In this document: piece after piece, positions 24,197 through 31,851 of the stretch
How the letters are laid out: every line of letters starts with the position of its first letter
How positions within the stretch are numbered: the first letter of the stretch is position 1
Notes under the pieces: model-generated
The model's database searches: none
What the model was told of the DNA's origin: nothing
The model's input: only the letters and a program-made list of their open reading frames with translations
Assembly: GCA_038890815.1 (NCBI GenBank)
Contig: JAWAFC010000001.1
Coordinates: 1 to 64,000, forward strand
Direction: 5' to 3'
Source: JAWAFC01 sp038890815
GTDB lineage: Archaea; Micrarchaeota; Micrarchaeia; Burarchaeales; JACRGF01
Length of the DNA: 64,000 nt
Program-made: the position numbers and the translations under genes

Positions 24197-25605
24197 GCTA
24201 CAATCTCGAGGCAGTCATTGCGCCGAAAAGCGTGGCCGTGGTCGGAGCGTCGCGCGACCCGGCTAAGATAGGCCACACCATACTCAGGAATTTTGTTGAT
24301 GGGGGCTTTGCGGGCAAGGTGTTTCCAGTCAACCCAAAGGCGGATGAACTGCTGGGCCTGCGGTGCTATGCAAGCGTCGGCGAGATAGAGGAAAAAGTTG
24401 ATTGCGCGGTTATAGCGGTTCCAGCCCAGGCCGTCCCTGGCGTGCTGCGGGAGTGCGGCGAGAAGGGGGTGGGGGGCGCCATAGTCATCAGCGGAGGCTT
24501 TTCCGAAATAGGAAATACAAAAGGGGAAGAGGAGATCGCATCGATCGCGAAAGAATACGGGCTGGCGGTCATCGGCCCGAATTGCCTTGGCGTGCTCAAT
24601 CCGGCCACCAGATTTGACTGCATTTTCCTGCCGCTGTTCAAGATGGGTCGCCCGCCTGTCGGAGACATCGGCTTCATGAGCCAGAGCGGGGCGGTAGGGA
24701 GCTGCATTGTAGACCTGGCTGCGCACTATCACATCGGCATAAGCAAGTTCATCTCGTACGGCAACGCCGCCGTGATCGATGAGGCTGACCTGTTGCGCTA
24801 TTTCGCCGAGGACCCCCAAACGCGCATCATCGTGGCATACATCGAGGGGGTAAGAAGGGGAAAGGAATTTTTTGCCGCCCTCAAAGAAGTGGCCAAGCAA
24901 AAGCCCACCATTTTTCTAAAGGCAGGCGTGAGCAGGCGGGGTGCCGAAGCCACGCTCTCCCACACGGGCTCGCTGGCGGGCAGCGCCGAGGCCTATAGGG
25001 CTGTCTTCAGGCAGGCCAAAGCCATCGAAGCACACACGCTTATGGAGCTGTTTTACTTCGCCAAGGTGTTCGATCAGCCTTTTCCAAAGGGAAGGAGAGT
25101 GGGCGTGATAACAAACGGCGGGGGGTATGCCGTGCTCGCAGCCGATGCTATTGAGGAGTTTCACCTGGAGCTTGCCGAGCTGAGCGAGGCAACAAAGAAT
25201 GCGCTCAGGCCCCATCTGCCTCCCTATGTGAATTTGAAAAATCCGCTCGACCTGGCTGGGGATGCCGACGCCGAGCGCTACCGCGTGGCTATCGAGGCGT
25301 TCATGGCGGACGATAACATCGATATCCTCGTGATAACCGTTCTCTTCCAAACAGTTTCCATAGACTCGCGCGTCGTAAATGTTATCACAAAAGCCGCGGA
25401 TGAGCGGAAGAAGCCCATCATCGTCGTGTCTACGGGCGGGGAGTACACCGAGCTGCATCGGCGCATTCTGGAGAGCTACCACATCCCGACCTACCACTCG
25501 CCCACCGCGGCCATGAAGGCCGCAGAAAAACTAGCCGATTTTGCAGAGCTTAAGAGAAAGCTGGGTGGGTCATCGCCCAAGGAAACGTTTGAGCGCAGCT
25601 TCTGA
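24193..25605 (+). CDS. acdA: ADP-forming acetyl-CoA synthetase, alpha subunit
   Basis: 470 residues. N-terminal CoA-binding Rossmann domain (SVAVVGASRDPAKIG, VIGPNCLGVLNP), then two ligase-CoA domains with MSQSGAVG and LSHTGSLAGS. His257 in the latter lies at the same number as the phosphorylated alpha-subunit histidine described for the Pyrococcus enzyme. GTG start at 24193 overlaps the acdB stop. Acyl specificity cannot be read from the sequence. Ends overlapping the 3' end of the convergent Mre11-like gene by 36 bases. Confidence 0.92.
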   Translation: MSYNLEAVIAPKSVAVVGASRDPAKIGHTILRNFVDGGFAGKVFPVNPKADELLGLRCYASVGEIEEKVDCAVIAVPAQAVPGVLRECGEKGVGGAIVISGGFSEIGNTKGEEEIASIAKEYGLAVIGPNCLGVLNPATRFDCIFLPLFKMGRPPVGDIGFMSQSGAVGSCIVDLAAHYHIGISKFISYGNAAVIDEADLLRYFAEDPQTRIIVAYIEGVRRGKEFFAALKEVAKQKPTIFLKAGVSRRGAEATLSHTGSLAGSAEAYRAVFRQAKAIEAHTLMELFYFAKVFDQPFPKGRRVGVITNGGGYAVLAADAIEEFHLELAELSEATKNALRPHLPPYVNLKNPLDLAGDADAERYRVAIEAFMADDNIDILVITVLFQTVSIDSRVVNVITKAADERKKPIIVVSTGGEYTELHRRILESYHIPTYHSPTAAMKAAEKLADFAELKRKLGGSSPKETFERSF

Positions 25606-26724
25606 GTCCGTGGCGAGCAGGTCTAAGAGGTCTAAAATATCTTGGGGGTTGTTCGCCTCTATGCCCGCCTCCTTGAGCCTTGCCCTGAGTATCTCCAACC
25701 CCATTTCTTTCACTGAAAGCTTTTTCTGCCTTAGCTCGCGCAGTTGCGCGATCTGATCGCTCAGCGACATCGAGGTCAACTCCGACTCTATTTCCAGATA
25801 TGCTTTCCCCTCAAAACTTTTCTCGATTGATCTGAAATCAAGATTGGTCGGCTCAATGCCCTTGGCGAGCGTGCCACTTACGTGAATTTTCACTATCGGT
25901 TTCTCGGCTTTCGCAACGAGCGCTTCGGCAGCTTTTTTCACTGCAGTGATGACATCATTGACACTCGCATCCTTCACCTCAACCTCTTCATAGAAAAATG
26001 GCCGAGTGGGAATAGGAACGAACTCCTCCTTCTTTGTTTGAGTATCAAACAGGTAGAAGCCTTTTTGGCAAGTCTCCTCCTTCTTCATCTGCGTGACCAC
26101 CGTGCTTCCGGGCAGAAGGAGCTTTTTGCCATACACCTCCATCACTCCGGCCCTGTGGTGGTGCCCATTTATGTACAGGTCAAAGCCCTCAGGCAGGTCT
26201 TCGATGCTCATGAAGCTTTCGCTGAATGGGAGAAGTTCCCTGAGTGATTGATGAAAGACGAACACGTTGAAGCATTTCTCAACGGGTTGGAATCCTACAG
26301 CCCTCAGGGCATCTCTGGCGTACTCTTCGGGAACGCCACCAAGCCCATGCACGGCAACTCTTTCCCCCTCCTTCTCAAAGATCGCTTTGCCCGCATGCAC
26401 TTTGACCAGCAGGCCCGCCGCTTCCAAAATTTCCACGGGATTCACCAGACCTCTCGCCCTTCTCTCATGCGTTCCGTGGATTGCTACCACTGGCGGGCCC
26501 GCGCCATCCACGCGTTTTGCCCCGGCCTTTACCGCGCCTTTGCGGAATAGCCTTATAGCGTTCGTCAGCGCTTCGTTGCTCGGAGTTCTCGAATCAAAGA
26601 TGTCGCCCGCTATGATGATCAGGTCGGCAAGCTCAAGCGCTCTGGAAAAGGCCGCGCTGGCCTGTGCGAGCGCGTCCTCCTCGAATCTCTCATAACCCAG
26701 GTGGAAGTCGCTGAGTATGGCCAA
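25570..26724 (-). CDS. mre11: Mre11/SbcD-like metallophosphoesterase
   Basis: 384 residues. Calcineurin-like nuclease motifs: SDFHLGYE (Asp, His), IIAGDIFDSR, HGTHERR, VFHQSL, GHHHRAG and LPGSTV. The usual GNHD/E motif is GTHE here, so the metal-binding Asn is Thr. A C-terminal region (about 300-384) is helical and could bind a Rad50-like coiled-coil ATPase, but no rad50 is adjacent. Start is TTG at 26724, three bases after the stop of the ThiI-like gene, so the two are translationally coupled. Probably acts on DNA ends; role in this operon unclear. Confidence 0.8.
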   Translation of the reverse strand: MAILSDFHLGYERFEEDALAQASAAFSRALELADLIIIAGDIFDSRTPSNEALTNAIRLFRKGAVKAGAKRVDGAGPPVVAIHGTHERRARGLVNPVEILEAAGLLVKVHAGKAIFEKEGERVAVHGLGGVPEEYARDALRAVGFQPVEKCFNVFVFHQSLRELLPFSESFMSIEDLPEGFDLYINGHHHRAGVMEVYGKKLLLPGSTVVTQMKKEETCQKGFYLFDTQTKKEEFVPIPTRPFFYEEVEVKDASVNDVITAVKKAAEALVAKAEKPIVKIHVSGTLAKGIEPTNLDFRSIEKSFEGKAYLEIESELTSMSLSDQIAQLRELRQKKLSVKEMGLEILRARLKEAGIEANNPQDILDLLDLLATDSEAALKRFLGR

Positions 26725-26726
26725 TT

Positions 26727-27794
26727 TCAGAGCACCACCTCCCTCGCACTCGCCACGGCTTCCTTTGCTGCTTTTTCAACCTTTATTCTTTTCTCCCATG
26801 CCAGCACGAGCTTTTCATCAAAAGGGGGGACCGGCTCGGGCTCGCCCTCAATCCTCAATCCGATTTTGCTGGCCATCTCATCCACTTCCTCTTTCAGAAA
26901 AAGCAATGGCCTATGGATGGGAAAGGCAGAGGCGCTGTCTATGCTTGCGATGGCCCTGAGCGCGTTGTCGTCGAGCCTCGTTCTCTCGCCCGATACTATG
27001 CCACTCGCGCGCTTCTTTCTGGCAATCTCTGATGCGACCCTCGCGAGAAACCTGCCGAGCGCGACCCTCTTTTCCCCAGCGCTCAAGCCTTCGAGGCTGG
27101 GAGCATCTACCACGAGCATGCTCATTTTCTTTCCCACATGCCAGGCACGCAGCACCTTTGCCACCTCGGTTGCCTCGGCCTCGCTCTGCTCGCCCTCCCT
27201 TGCATGCACCGCGTGCATCGCGCACCCCCTCCTCATTATCATCCAGGCCGCAAGCGCGCTCTCGCTGCCCTTGAGGAGGGCTACCATGCTTCCCTGCGAG
27301 CCAAGCGGAAGGCCCCTCGCGCCATCAAAAAACTTTTTTGCCATAAAAGCCCGTTCGCCTCGCACCTCAATGAACAGCTCGTTGTCAGGCTTCTCCAAAT
27401 CAACGCGCAAGCCCGTGGCATCGACAATCGCCTTGCCGACAACTCTTGCGACATCCTCGCTCGTGAAAGGGTGCTCGCCCGTCCTTTTCGCTCTCACAGC
27501 AAAAGAGCCGCGCCATCCTCTCGCAGCCCGCACGCCAGCTTCCGCCATAGCATCCAAGTCCGCGGGGATCTCAGCGCAGAGCGCGATGCTCGCCAGCCCA
27601 AAAACGCGCTGTAGCCTGCGCGCCGCCTCCTCTTCATTCTCGCAGGCAATGCGCAGCACCCCGCCCTCTTTCTCAACCCTCACGCCCTGCATGCCGGCCA
27701 AAGCGGCCTTCACCCTCTCCGTCAGCATGCGCTCAAGGCGCAGGCGGACTTCTTTGCTTTTCAGCAATGGCTCGGAATACTTAGCGAGAAGCAT
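26727..27794 (-). CDS. ThiI-like protein (THUMP plus degenerate PP-loop domain)
   Basis: 355 residues. The start MLLAKYSEPLLKSKEVRLRL matches ThiI (tRNA 4-thiouridine synthase/sulfurtransferase), followed by a THUMP domain (about 60-155) and a Rossmann-like ATP pyrophosphatase domain introduced by GARGLPLGSQGSMVALL. The PP-loop that should read SGGxDS is KGSESA (175-180), lacking the Asp-Ser. No rhodanese domain. RNA binding is likely; catalysis is doubtful. ATG 27794 is about 32 bases from the TATA box at 27824; the GTG at 27818 would be too close to it. Operon with the Mre11-like gene. Confidence 0.75.
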   Translation of the reverse strand: MLLAKYSEPLLKSKEVRLRLERMLTERVKAALAGMQGVRVEKEGGVLRIACENEEEAARRLQRVFGLASIALCAEIPADLDAMAEAGVRAARGWRGSFAVRAKRTGEHPFTSEDVARVVGKAIVDATGLRVDLEKPDNELFIEVRGERAFMAKKFFDGARGLPLGSQGSMVALLKGSESALAAWMIMRRGCAMHAVHAREGEQSEAEATEVAKVLRAWHVGKKMSMLVVDAPSLEGLSAGEKRVALGRFLARVASEIARKKRASGIVSGERTRLDDNALRAIASIDSASAFPIHRPLLFLKEEVDEMASKIGLRIEGEPEPVPPFDEKLVLAWEKRIKVEKAAKEAVASAREVVL

Positions 27795-27823
27795 GCAACC
27801 ACGAGGAGATTTCTCCACAAATC

Positions 27824-27829
27824 TTTAAA
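27824..27829. promoter_or_regulatory. Bidirectional TATA element (ThiI-like / membrane protein)
   Basis: A self-complementary TTTAAA centred near 27826. The divergent starts are 27794 (minus, about 32 bases away) and 27854 (plus, about 27 bases), so one element could position transcription in both directions. No second TATA-like box is obvious in the 59-base gap. Confidence 0.55.
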
Positions 27830-27853
27830 TAGAGGAATCGGCAACAAAAGAAT

Positions 27854-28948
27854 ATGGCCGGCCTTTGGAAGCCTATCTTCCTGCTCCTTATTTTGCTCAC
27901 CAGTCTGATTCATGGGGCTTCCGATGTTAGCGTCTCGCGCGCGATAAGCCCGGCTTGCGGCCAAGTCGTTGATGTGATTACTCATGCATCAAAAACGCTC
28001 TGCAGAACGCGCGTTCAGTTCGCGATAACAAACACGCGCGACACCGCCATAACAACTCTCACGCTCAACCAGAGTCTTCCCGCATCATACGCCGGCTCGC
28101 AGGCCAGCCTCCCGCCGATTTGCACTATGGCCGACCTCCTGGTTTCCTGCACGCTTTCAAACATCGGGGCGGGCGCGAGCGAGCGGCTCGCCTTTGAGCT
28201 TGGCAGCTGGGCGAACATCTCCGAGAGTGAATGGCCTGCGCCAGCCGTGTCTGCCCGGCCGATCCTCGCGCGGCTGAAGGCTCCTGCCGAGGCCGAGCTG
28301 GGTGGGGATGTTGTGCTCGAGCTGCGCGCGGTTGACGGCACGCCGCTCGGGGGGGTACGCATTGAGGTGCAAGGTCCCGAGAGCACCTTCACGTTGGTTA
28401 CCAACGCTGCGGGCTTGGCGAGCTTCAGGGCCTCCGGCGAGGGATTGTATGCCTATGTTGTGAAGGATGAGGATATTTCCTTCTCGGGACAGCTTGCCAC
28501 AAAGGTCATCATCCCACACGCACCTTTTGTGGTGACTGCTGCGTTGAGGAAGGACCTTCCGCCCGAGGCGAACAAGATAGTGGATCTGCTCCCGCTCTTC
28601 CTCGCCTTCGCCCTACTTGTGCTCGTGGCACTCGTATGGGGATTTTATTTCTATGCAACAAGGCCGAGGGAGGAGCCCGTGCTTCCTCCGCAACCTCCTC
28701 TCCCAAAGCCCGGCACCGAGCCTTCGCCCAGGCTTTCCTCCGAGCCCGTCCAAACGGAATTTGAGAAAGCGAAGGATGCCGCCGAAGCCACGCCCTCGGC
28801 CGAGCCAAAGCCCGAAACCCAAACCACCAAGGAGGAGGATGAAGAGGAGAAAAAGCCTCCGGAGAAGAGGCTTCCAAGCGTTTTCAGGCCCGAGAAACGG
28901 ATTTCCAGAAAGCCCTCGGGCAAGGTGGGCAGGCCGAGAAAGAAGTAG
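27854..28948 (+). CDS. Secreted/membrane protein with cytoplasmic Pro-Glu-Lys tail
   Basis: 364 residues. N-terminal signal peptide (IFLLLILLTSLIHGAS), an extracytoplasmic region of about 210 residues with conserved-repeat-like segments (VSRAISPACGQVVDV, TRVQFAITNTRDTAITTL; GGVRIEVQG as a carboxypeptidase-regulatory-like beta fold), one membrane helix at about 240-262 (LLPLFLAFALLVLVALVWGF), and a cytoplasmic tail rich in Pro, Glu and Lys. It looks like a cell-surface protein with a DUF11-like adhesion domain. Function unknown. Confidence 0.6.
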   Translation: MAGLWKPIFLLLILLTSLIHGASDVSVSRAISPACGQVVDVITHASKTLCRTRVQFAITNTRDTAITTLTLNQSLPASYAGSQASLPPICTMADLLVSCTLSNIGAGASERLAFELGSWANISESEWPAPAVSARPILARLKAPAEAELGGDVVLELRAVDGTPLGGVRIEVQGPESTFTLVTNAAGLASFRASGEGLYAYVVKDEDISFSGQLATKVIIPHAPFVVTAALRKDLPPEANKIVDLLPLFLAFALLVLVALVWGFYFYATRPREEPVLPPQPPLPKPGTEPSPRLSSEPVQTEFEKAKDAAEATPSAEPKPETQTTKEEDEEEKKPPEKRLPSVFRPEKRISRKPSGKVGRPRKK

Positions 28949-28949
28949 G

Positions 28950-29186
28950 CTAACTGTCCCGCTTTTTTCCCCACGCTATTTTATCCCAGATTCTCTCATG
29001 CAAGTAATAGCCTATGCTCGTGTAGGTGTTGCTGGCGAGCATGAACCACGCCGCAATCTCGAGCCTTCCGGTGAGCAGATACACGACCGCAAAATCGAGT
29101 ATGAGAATCGCGAGCCTATACGTAATCGTCTTGACCAGCGACCGAAGCCAATGTTCTTTGAAGTGATGCCGCGCGTTTTGCTTCAT
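28950..29186 (-). CDS. DUF2061 family membrane protein
   Basis: 78 residues. HWLRSLVKTITYRLAILILD, the following FAVVYLLTG, and NTYTSIGYYLHERIWDKI are the core of DUF2061, a small two-helix membrane domain sometimes fused to sulfate adenylyltransferase or found alone. ATG 29186 has GGTGAT three bases upstream, the same spacing as before other genes here; the TTG at 29189 is less likely. Role unknown. Confidence 0.8.
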   Translation of the reverse strand: MKQNARHHFKEHWLRSLVKTITYRLAILILDFAVVYLLTGRLEIAAWFMLASNTYTSIGYYLHERIWDKIAWGKKRDS

Positions 29187-29230
29187 CAAATCACCAAGGG
29201 AGGGGGTTGCGGAGGAGCCTCAAACTGGGG

Positions 29231-29252
29231 GAACCGCAGGTTCCCGCGGTTC
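29231..29252. repeat. GAACCGC...GCGGTTC inverted repeat
   Basis: Seven-base arms GAACCGC (29231-29237) and GCGGTTC (29246-29252) with an 8-base loop. First of several palindromes built on the core GGAACC/GGTTCC in this gap. Confidence 0.6.
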
Positions 29253-29256
29253 GGAA

Positions 29257-29344
29257 GACAAAGGGGGGAGGTATCCCCCCTTCGTCCTGGACCTTCCCTA
29301 GACAAAGGGGGGAAGTGTCCCCCCTTCGTCCTGGACCTTCCCCC
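29257..29344. repeat. 44-bp tandem duplication with G6/C6 hairpins
   Basis: Bases 29257-29300 and 29301-29344 are near-identical tandem units. Each contains GGGGGGA, a 4-base loop and TCCCCCC, a strong hairpin on either strand, followed by a shared TTCGTCCTGGACCTTCCC. The loops differ (GGTA versus AGTG) while the arms are kept, which suggests selection on, or copying of, the fold. Confidence 0.75.
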
Positions 29345-29389
29345 CTCTTTTGGATTAAGGCATTAATGAAAAGGGTTGCTGGAGGTATC

Positions 29390-29420
29390 GGAACCGCGCT
29401 GGTGGTTCCGATTCGGAACC
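29390..29420. repeat. Interlocked GGAACC/GGTTCC palindromes
   Basis: GGAACC at 29390-29395 can pair with GGTTCC at 29404-29409, or that GGTTCCG (29404-29410) can pair with CGGAACC (29414-29420) across a 3-base loop. The two folds are mutually exclusive. Confidence 0.6.
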
Positions 29421-29450
29421 AACGATATGACGAGGAGCGAGTCTCGCGCA

Positions 29451-29533
29451 AATAAAAAGGGAGGTAATAGGAACCGTAATAAAAAGGGAGGTAATAGGAA
29501 CCGTAGGTTCCTATTAGGAACCGTAGGTTCCTA
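29451..29533. repeat. 27-bp direct repeat plus AATAGGAACC palindromes
   Basis: A 27-base unit (AATAAAAAGGGAGG through AGGAACCGT) occurs at 29451-29477 and again at 29478-29504. The second copy runs into a perfect 10-base inverted repeat, AATAGGAACC (29493-29502), GTA loop, GGTTCCTATT (29506-29515), and a second overlapping palindrome TAGGAACC-GTA-GGTTCCTA (29515-29533). No believable gene lies between 29190 and 29568. Confidence 0.8.
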
Positions 29534-29568
29534 TTGCGAGGAAGCCGTCGGTTGGTTCTGATTTGGAT

Positions 29569-29640
29569 AGCCCCGATCGGATTCGAACCGATGTCCCGAG
29601 GTCCAGAGCCTCGTATCCTTGACCACTAGACGACGGGGCT
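29569..29640 (-). tRNA. tRNA-Gln (anticodon CTG)
   Basis: A complete cloverleaf of 72 bases without CCA. Acceptor AGCCCCG pairs with CGGGGCT at the 3' end, giving an A1-U72 pair; the anticodon stem CGAGG/CCTCG encloses loop CTCTGGA, so the anticodon is CTG and reads CAG; the T arm is ATCGG-TTCGAAT-CCGAT. A1-U72 is the known archaeal tRNA-Gln identity feature used by the GatDE amidotransferase. No intron is visible. Confidence 0.93.
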
Positions 29641-29695
29641 TCGGTTATTATGAGCACTATTTGTATATAATTTTCTGTGCATCAGCGCGCGAAAC

Positions 29696-30217
29696 TTACC
29701 ATGGAACTTTTTTCAACCCCAACTTATTGGCCAGCCAGTTCGCGCCAACGTGAAGAACGTAGGTCAGGATGACGAGGAAAACGAGGCCTTCGAGCGTGAG
29801 TGCGATGGGTGGGTTTGGCTTTGCGAGGACAGGAAATGCCAGAGCGAGGGCCACAAACAGAAAGAGCAGCTGGTCCATGAACAGAGAGGGCTGGCCCCTG
29901 CGCATCCCCATCCTTCTTTTGATGAACGAGCCGAGCAGATCGCCGAGAAGCGCGCCGCCCGCAAGCAGGGGCGCGAGGGTGAAGTAGTCGGCGTTCGCCT
30001 TATAGGCGGCCACCACAAAGCCAGCGGCTGTTCCGAGCATGAAGCCTGCCACGAGGCCCCTCCAAGTCTTGCCATCCCCGAAGAGCCTGCGCCCGTCCCA
30101 CAGCTTGATGCCGAAATCGACGGGCATGCCGCCCCCAAAGATGACTGGTGTGGAGTTCGCAAAGTAGGCTGGGAGTATGAATACGAATAGCTCGAGAAAA
30201 TATGCCAGGTCAGCCAT
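29696..30217 (-). CDS. carS: CDP-archaeol synthase
   Basis: 173-residue integral membrane enzyme that transfers CMP from CTP to unsaturated archaetidic acid (2,3-di-geranylgeranylglyceryl phosphate) in archaeal lipid synthesis. It starts MADLAYFLELFVFILPAYFA and carries the conserved NSTPVIFGGG, DGRRLFGDGKTWRG and GALLGDLLGSFIKRR segments of the CarS family, with about five membrane helices. ATG at 30217 is chosen because it gives the standard N-terminus; the upstream extension is a shadow of the divergent promoter. This gene is a firm archaeal marker. Confidence 0.93.
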   Translation of the reverse strand: MADLAYFLELFVFILPAYFANSTPVIFGGGMPVDFGIKLWDGRRLFGDGKTWRGLVAGFMLGTAAGFVVAAYKANADYFTLAPLLAGGALLGDLLGSFIKRRMGMRRGQPSLFMDQLLFLFVALALAFPVLAKPNPPIALTLEGLVFLVILTYVLHVGANWLANKLGLKKVPW

Positions 30218-30263
30218 GCTTTTAATATATTTGCAAACATTAAAATGCGTTTGAGTTGGGAAA

Positions 30264-31187
30264 ATGGGGAAAGCAAACGCGATTGTCCTATCGCTCTTCC
30301 TGCTTGTCGCAGTGGTTATCGCGCTCGTGCTCATAACGGTTGTTGGCTTTGCCATCTACAATGCTCTCTTTCCCCCCGCCTGCGTTGGGGTGCTTCCCAT
30401 CCGAGGCGTCATCACAACGACGAGCGAAGAGGCCGACTTGCTCTCTCCGGCAACGATAGGCTCTGACGATGTGCTGGAGCTGCTCAAAGAAGCAGAGAGA
30501 AGGGATGACATCAAGTCCCTGCTCGTTGTCGTAGATTCTCCCGGGGGGAGCGTTGTGGCGAGCAGGGAAATTTACGAGGGTATCCGAGATTTCAAGAAGC
30601 CGGTGGTGGCGTTCTTTCACGAGATCGCCACAAGCGGTGCTTACTATGCGGTGGTGGGCGCGGATGAGATCGTCAGCGACCCCGACGCCATCACGGGAAG
30701 TATCGGCGCGCGGGCGACCTTTGCCGATTTGTCGGGCCTGTTCGGAAAAATCGGCTATAATGTGACCATCATAAAAAGCGGGGAGCTAAAGGATATCGGC
30801 GAGCCCAGCAGGCCAATGACGGAAAAGGAAAAGCGTCTTGTGCAGGATATCATCAACGAGGTTTTCGAGGAGTTCAGGGATGCTGTGTGGGAGAGCAGAA
30901 GCGGTAGGCCGGGTTTCAACCAGTCCAACTTCGAAACGCTCCTGGATGCGCGCATCCTGACAGGCAGGCAGGCGCTGCGCTATGGGCTGGTGGACGCGGT
31001 GGGCTCGAGGAAGGATGCGCTGGCGAGGGCAGCCTCGCTGGGGAACATCACGGGCAAGCCGAACGAGTGCCTGCTGGAAAAGAAGAAGGAGTGGTGGGAG
31101 AGAGTGCTCGAGAGGGCTGCGGCGAGCATAGGGCGTGCGGTTGCACAGATGTTGGCACAAAATTCAAGAGTCGGGCTTTCCTATTAA
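30264..31187 (+). CDS. sppA: Signal peptide peptidase SppA
   Basis: 307 residues. One N-terminal membrane helix (about 8-32) then a ClpP-fold serine protease domain of the S49 family. The nucleophile is Ser124 in IATSGAYY and the general base Lys176 in KSGELKDIGE; the 52-residue spacing equals that of characterised archaeal SppA. VDSPGGSVVASREI and ITGSIGA are further conserved loops. It clears cleaved signal peptides in the membrane. It begins a run of secretion-related genes. Confidence 0.93.
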   Translation: MGKANAIVLSLFLLVAVVIALVLITVVGFAIYNALFPPACVGVLPIRGVITTTSEEADLLSPATIGSDDVLELLKEAERRDDIKSLLVVVDSPGGSVVASREIYEGIRDFKKPVVAFFHEIATSGAYYAVVGADEIVSDPDAITGSIGARATFADLSGLFGKIGYNVTIIKSGELKDIGEPSRPMTEKEKRLVQDIINEVFEEFRDAVWESRSGRPGFNQSNFETLLDARILTGRQALRYGLVDAVGSRKDALARAASLGNITGKPNECLLEKKKEWWERVLERAAASIGRAVAQMLAQNSRVGLSY

Positions 31188-31217
31188 TTTTTATACGCGC
31201 GCCTCCAAAAGAAATAC

Positions 31218-31817
31218 GTGGGAAGGGCTGAAAAGCTCCAGTGGTTTGTGCTTGGCTTTTTGGTTGGGGTAGCCTCTGTCATCACCCTGCTCGTCATAAC
31301 CTCTTTCTTCGCGCCCCCGCCCTTTCTTGCCGGCCTGCTTTCTCTTTACAGAACAAGCCTCGAGTTGGGGGCCGATACCTACAGGCAGGGCGAGGCGATT
31401 CGCGTGATGGGCACGACGAGGTGCGCGCCAGAAGCTCAGATTTTTGTCGATGGAAGGCTGGCCGCAAATGTGAGCGTTCAGAATGGCGATTTCGCTGCCT
31501 TCGTCCCCAGCGGGGACCTTGAGCCTGGGCTGCACAACATCTCGCTTGTTGCCGGCCCCTGCACGCGCGCGCTCACCGTCAGAATACTCGGCACGCCGTG
31601 CACAAGGGACGGCGAGACGCTCCCCTGTCGGCTTCCAAACGGCTGTGAGGGCATACGCGTGTGCATCGGCGGTGCTTTCACTGCGTGCTCCCCTACCGGG
31701 CGGATTTGCGAGCCGGGCACCAAACGTGGCTGCACGATCTCGGATAAATGTGGAACGGGCGAGCAAACCTGCAACGAGTGCGGAACAGGCTGGAGCGAGT
31801 GTGTGGGGCGGCACTAG
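31218..31817 (+). CDS. Exported Cys-rich protein
   Basis: 199 residues from GTG 31218. An N-terminal membrane anchor or signal (about 9-32, WFVLGFLVGVASVITLLVIT), a beta-rich domain (YRQGEAIRVMGTTRCAPEAQIFVDG), and a C-terminal region with about 14 cysteines, including CEPGTKRGC and CGTGEQTC...GWSEC, similar to small disulfide modules of bacterial and archaeal surface proteins. Probably extracytoplasmic and membrane-tethered. Family not firmly recognised. Confidence 0.65.
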   Translation: MGRAEKLQWFVLGFLVGVASVITLLVITSFFAPPPFLAGLLSLYRTSLELGADTYRQGEAIRVMGTTRCAPEAQIFVDGRLAANVSVQNGDFAAFVPSGDLEPGLHNISLVAGPCTRALTVRILGTPCTRDGETLPCRLPNGCEGIRVCIGGAFTACSPTGRICEPGTKRGCTISDKCGTGEQTCNECGTGWSECVGRH

Positions 31818-31821
31818 TGGA

Positions 31822-31827
31822 TTTAAA
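31822..31827 (+). promoter_or_regulatory. TATA box of prepilin-like operon
   Basis: TTTAAA inside ATTTAAATAT, about 27 bases before the ATG at 31852. It overlaps the end of the preceding gene's downstream region, marking a separate start for the 31852-35426 operon. Confidence 0.55.
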
Positions 31828-31851
31828 TATCCTGCCCGCCATTTAGGGGCG

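Noticed and set aside
29451..29533. Possible CRISPR array
   Set aside because: Repeats are directly tandem or palindromic with no unique spacers of regular length and no cas genes nearby.
29376..29561. Small frame with KKGGNRNR repeats in the palindrome cluster
   Set aside because: It only reads through the 27-bp repeats; no start signal and no conserved protein feature.
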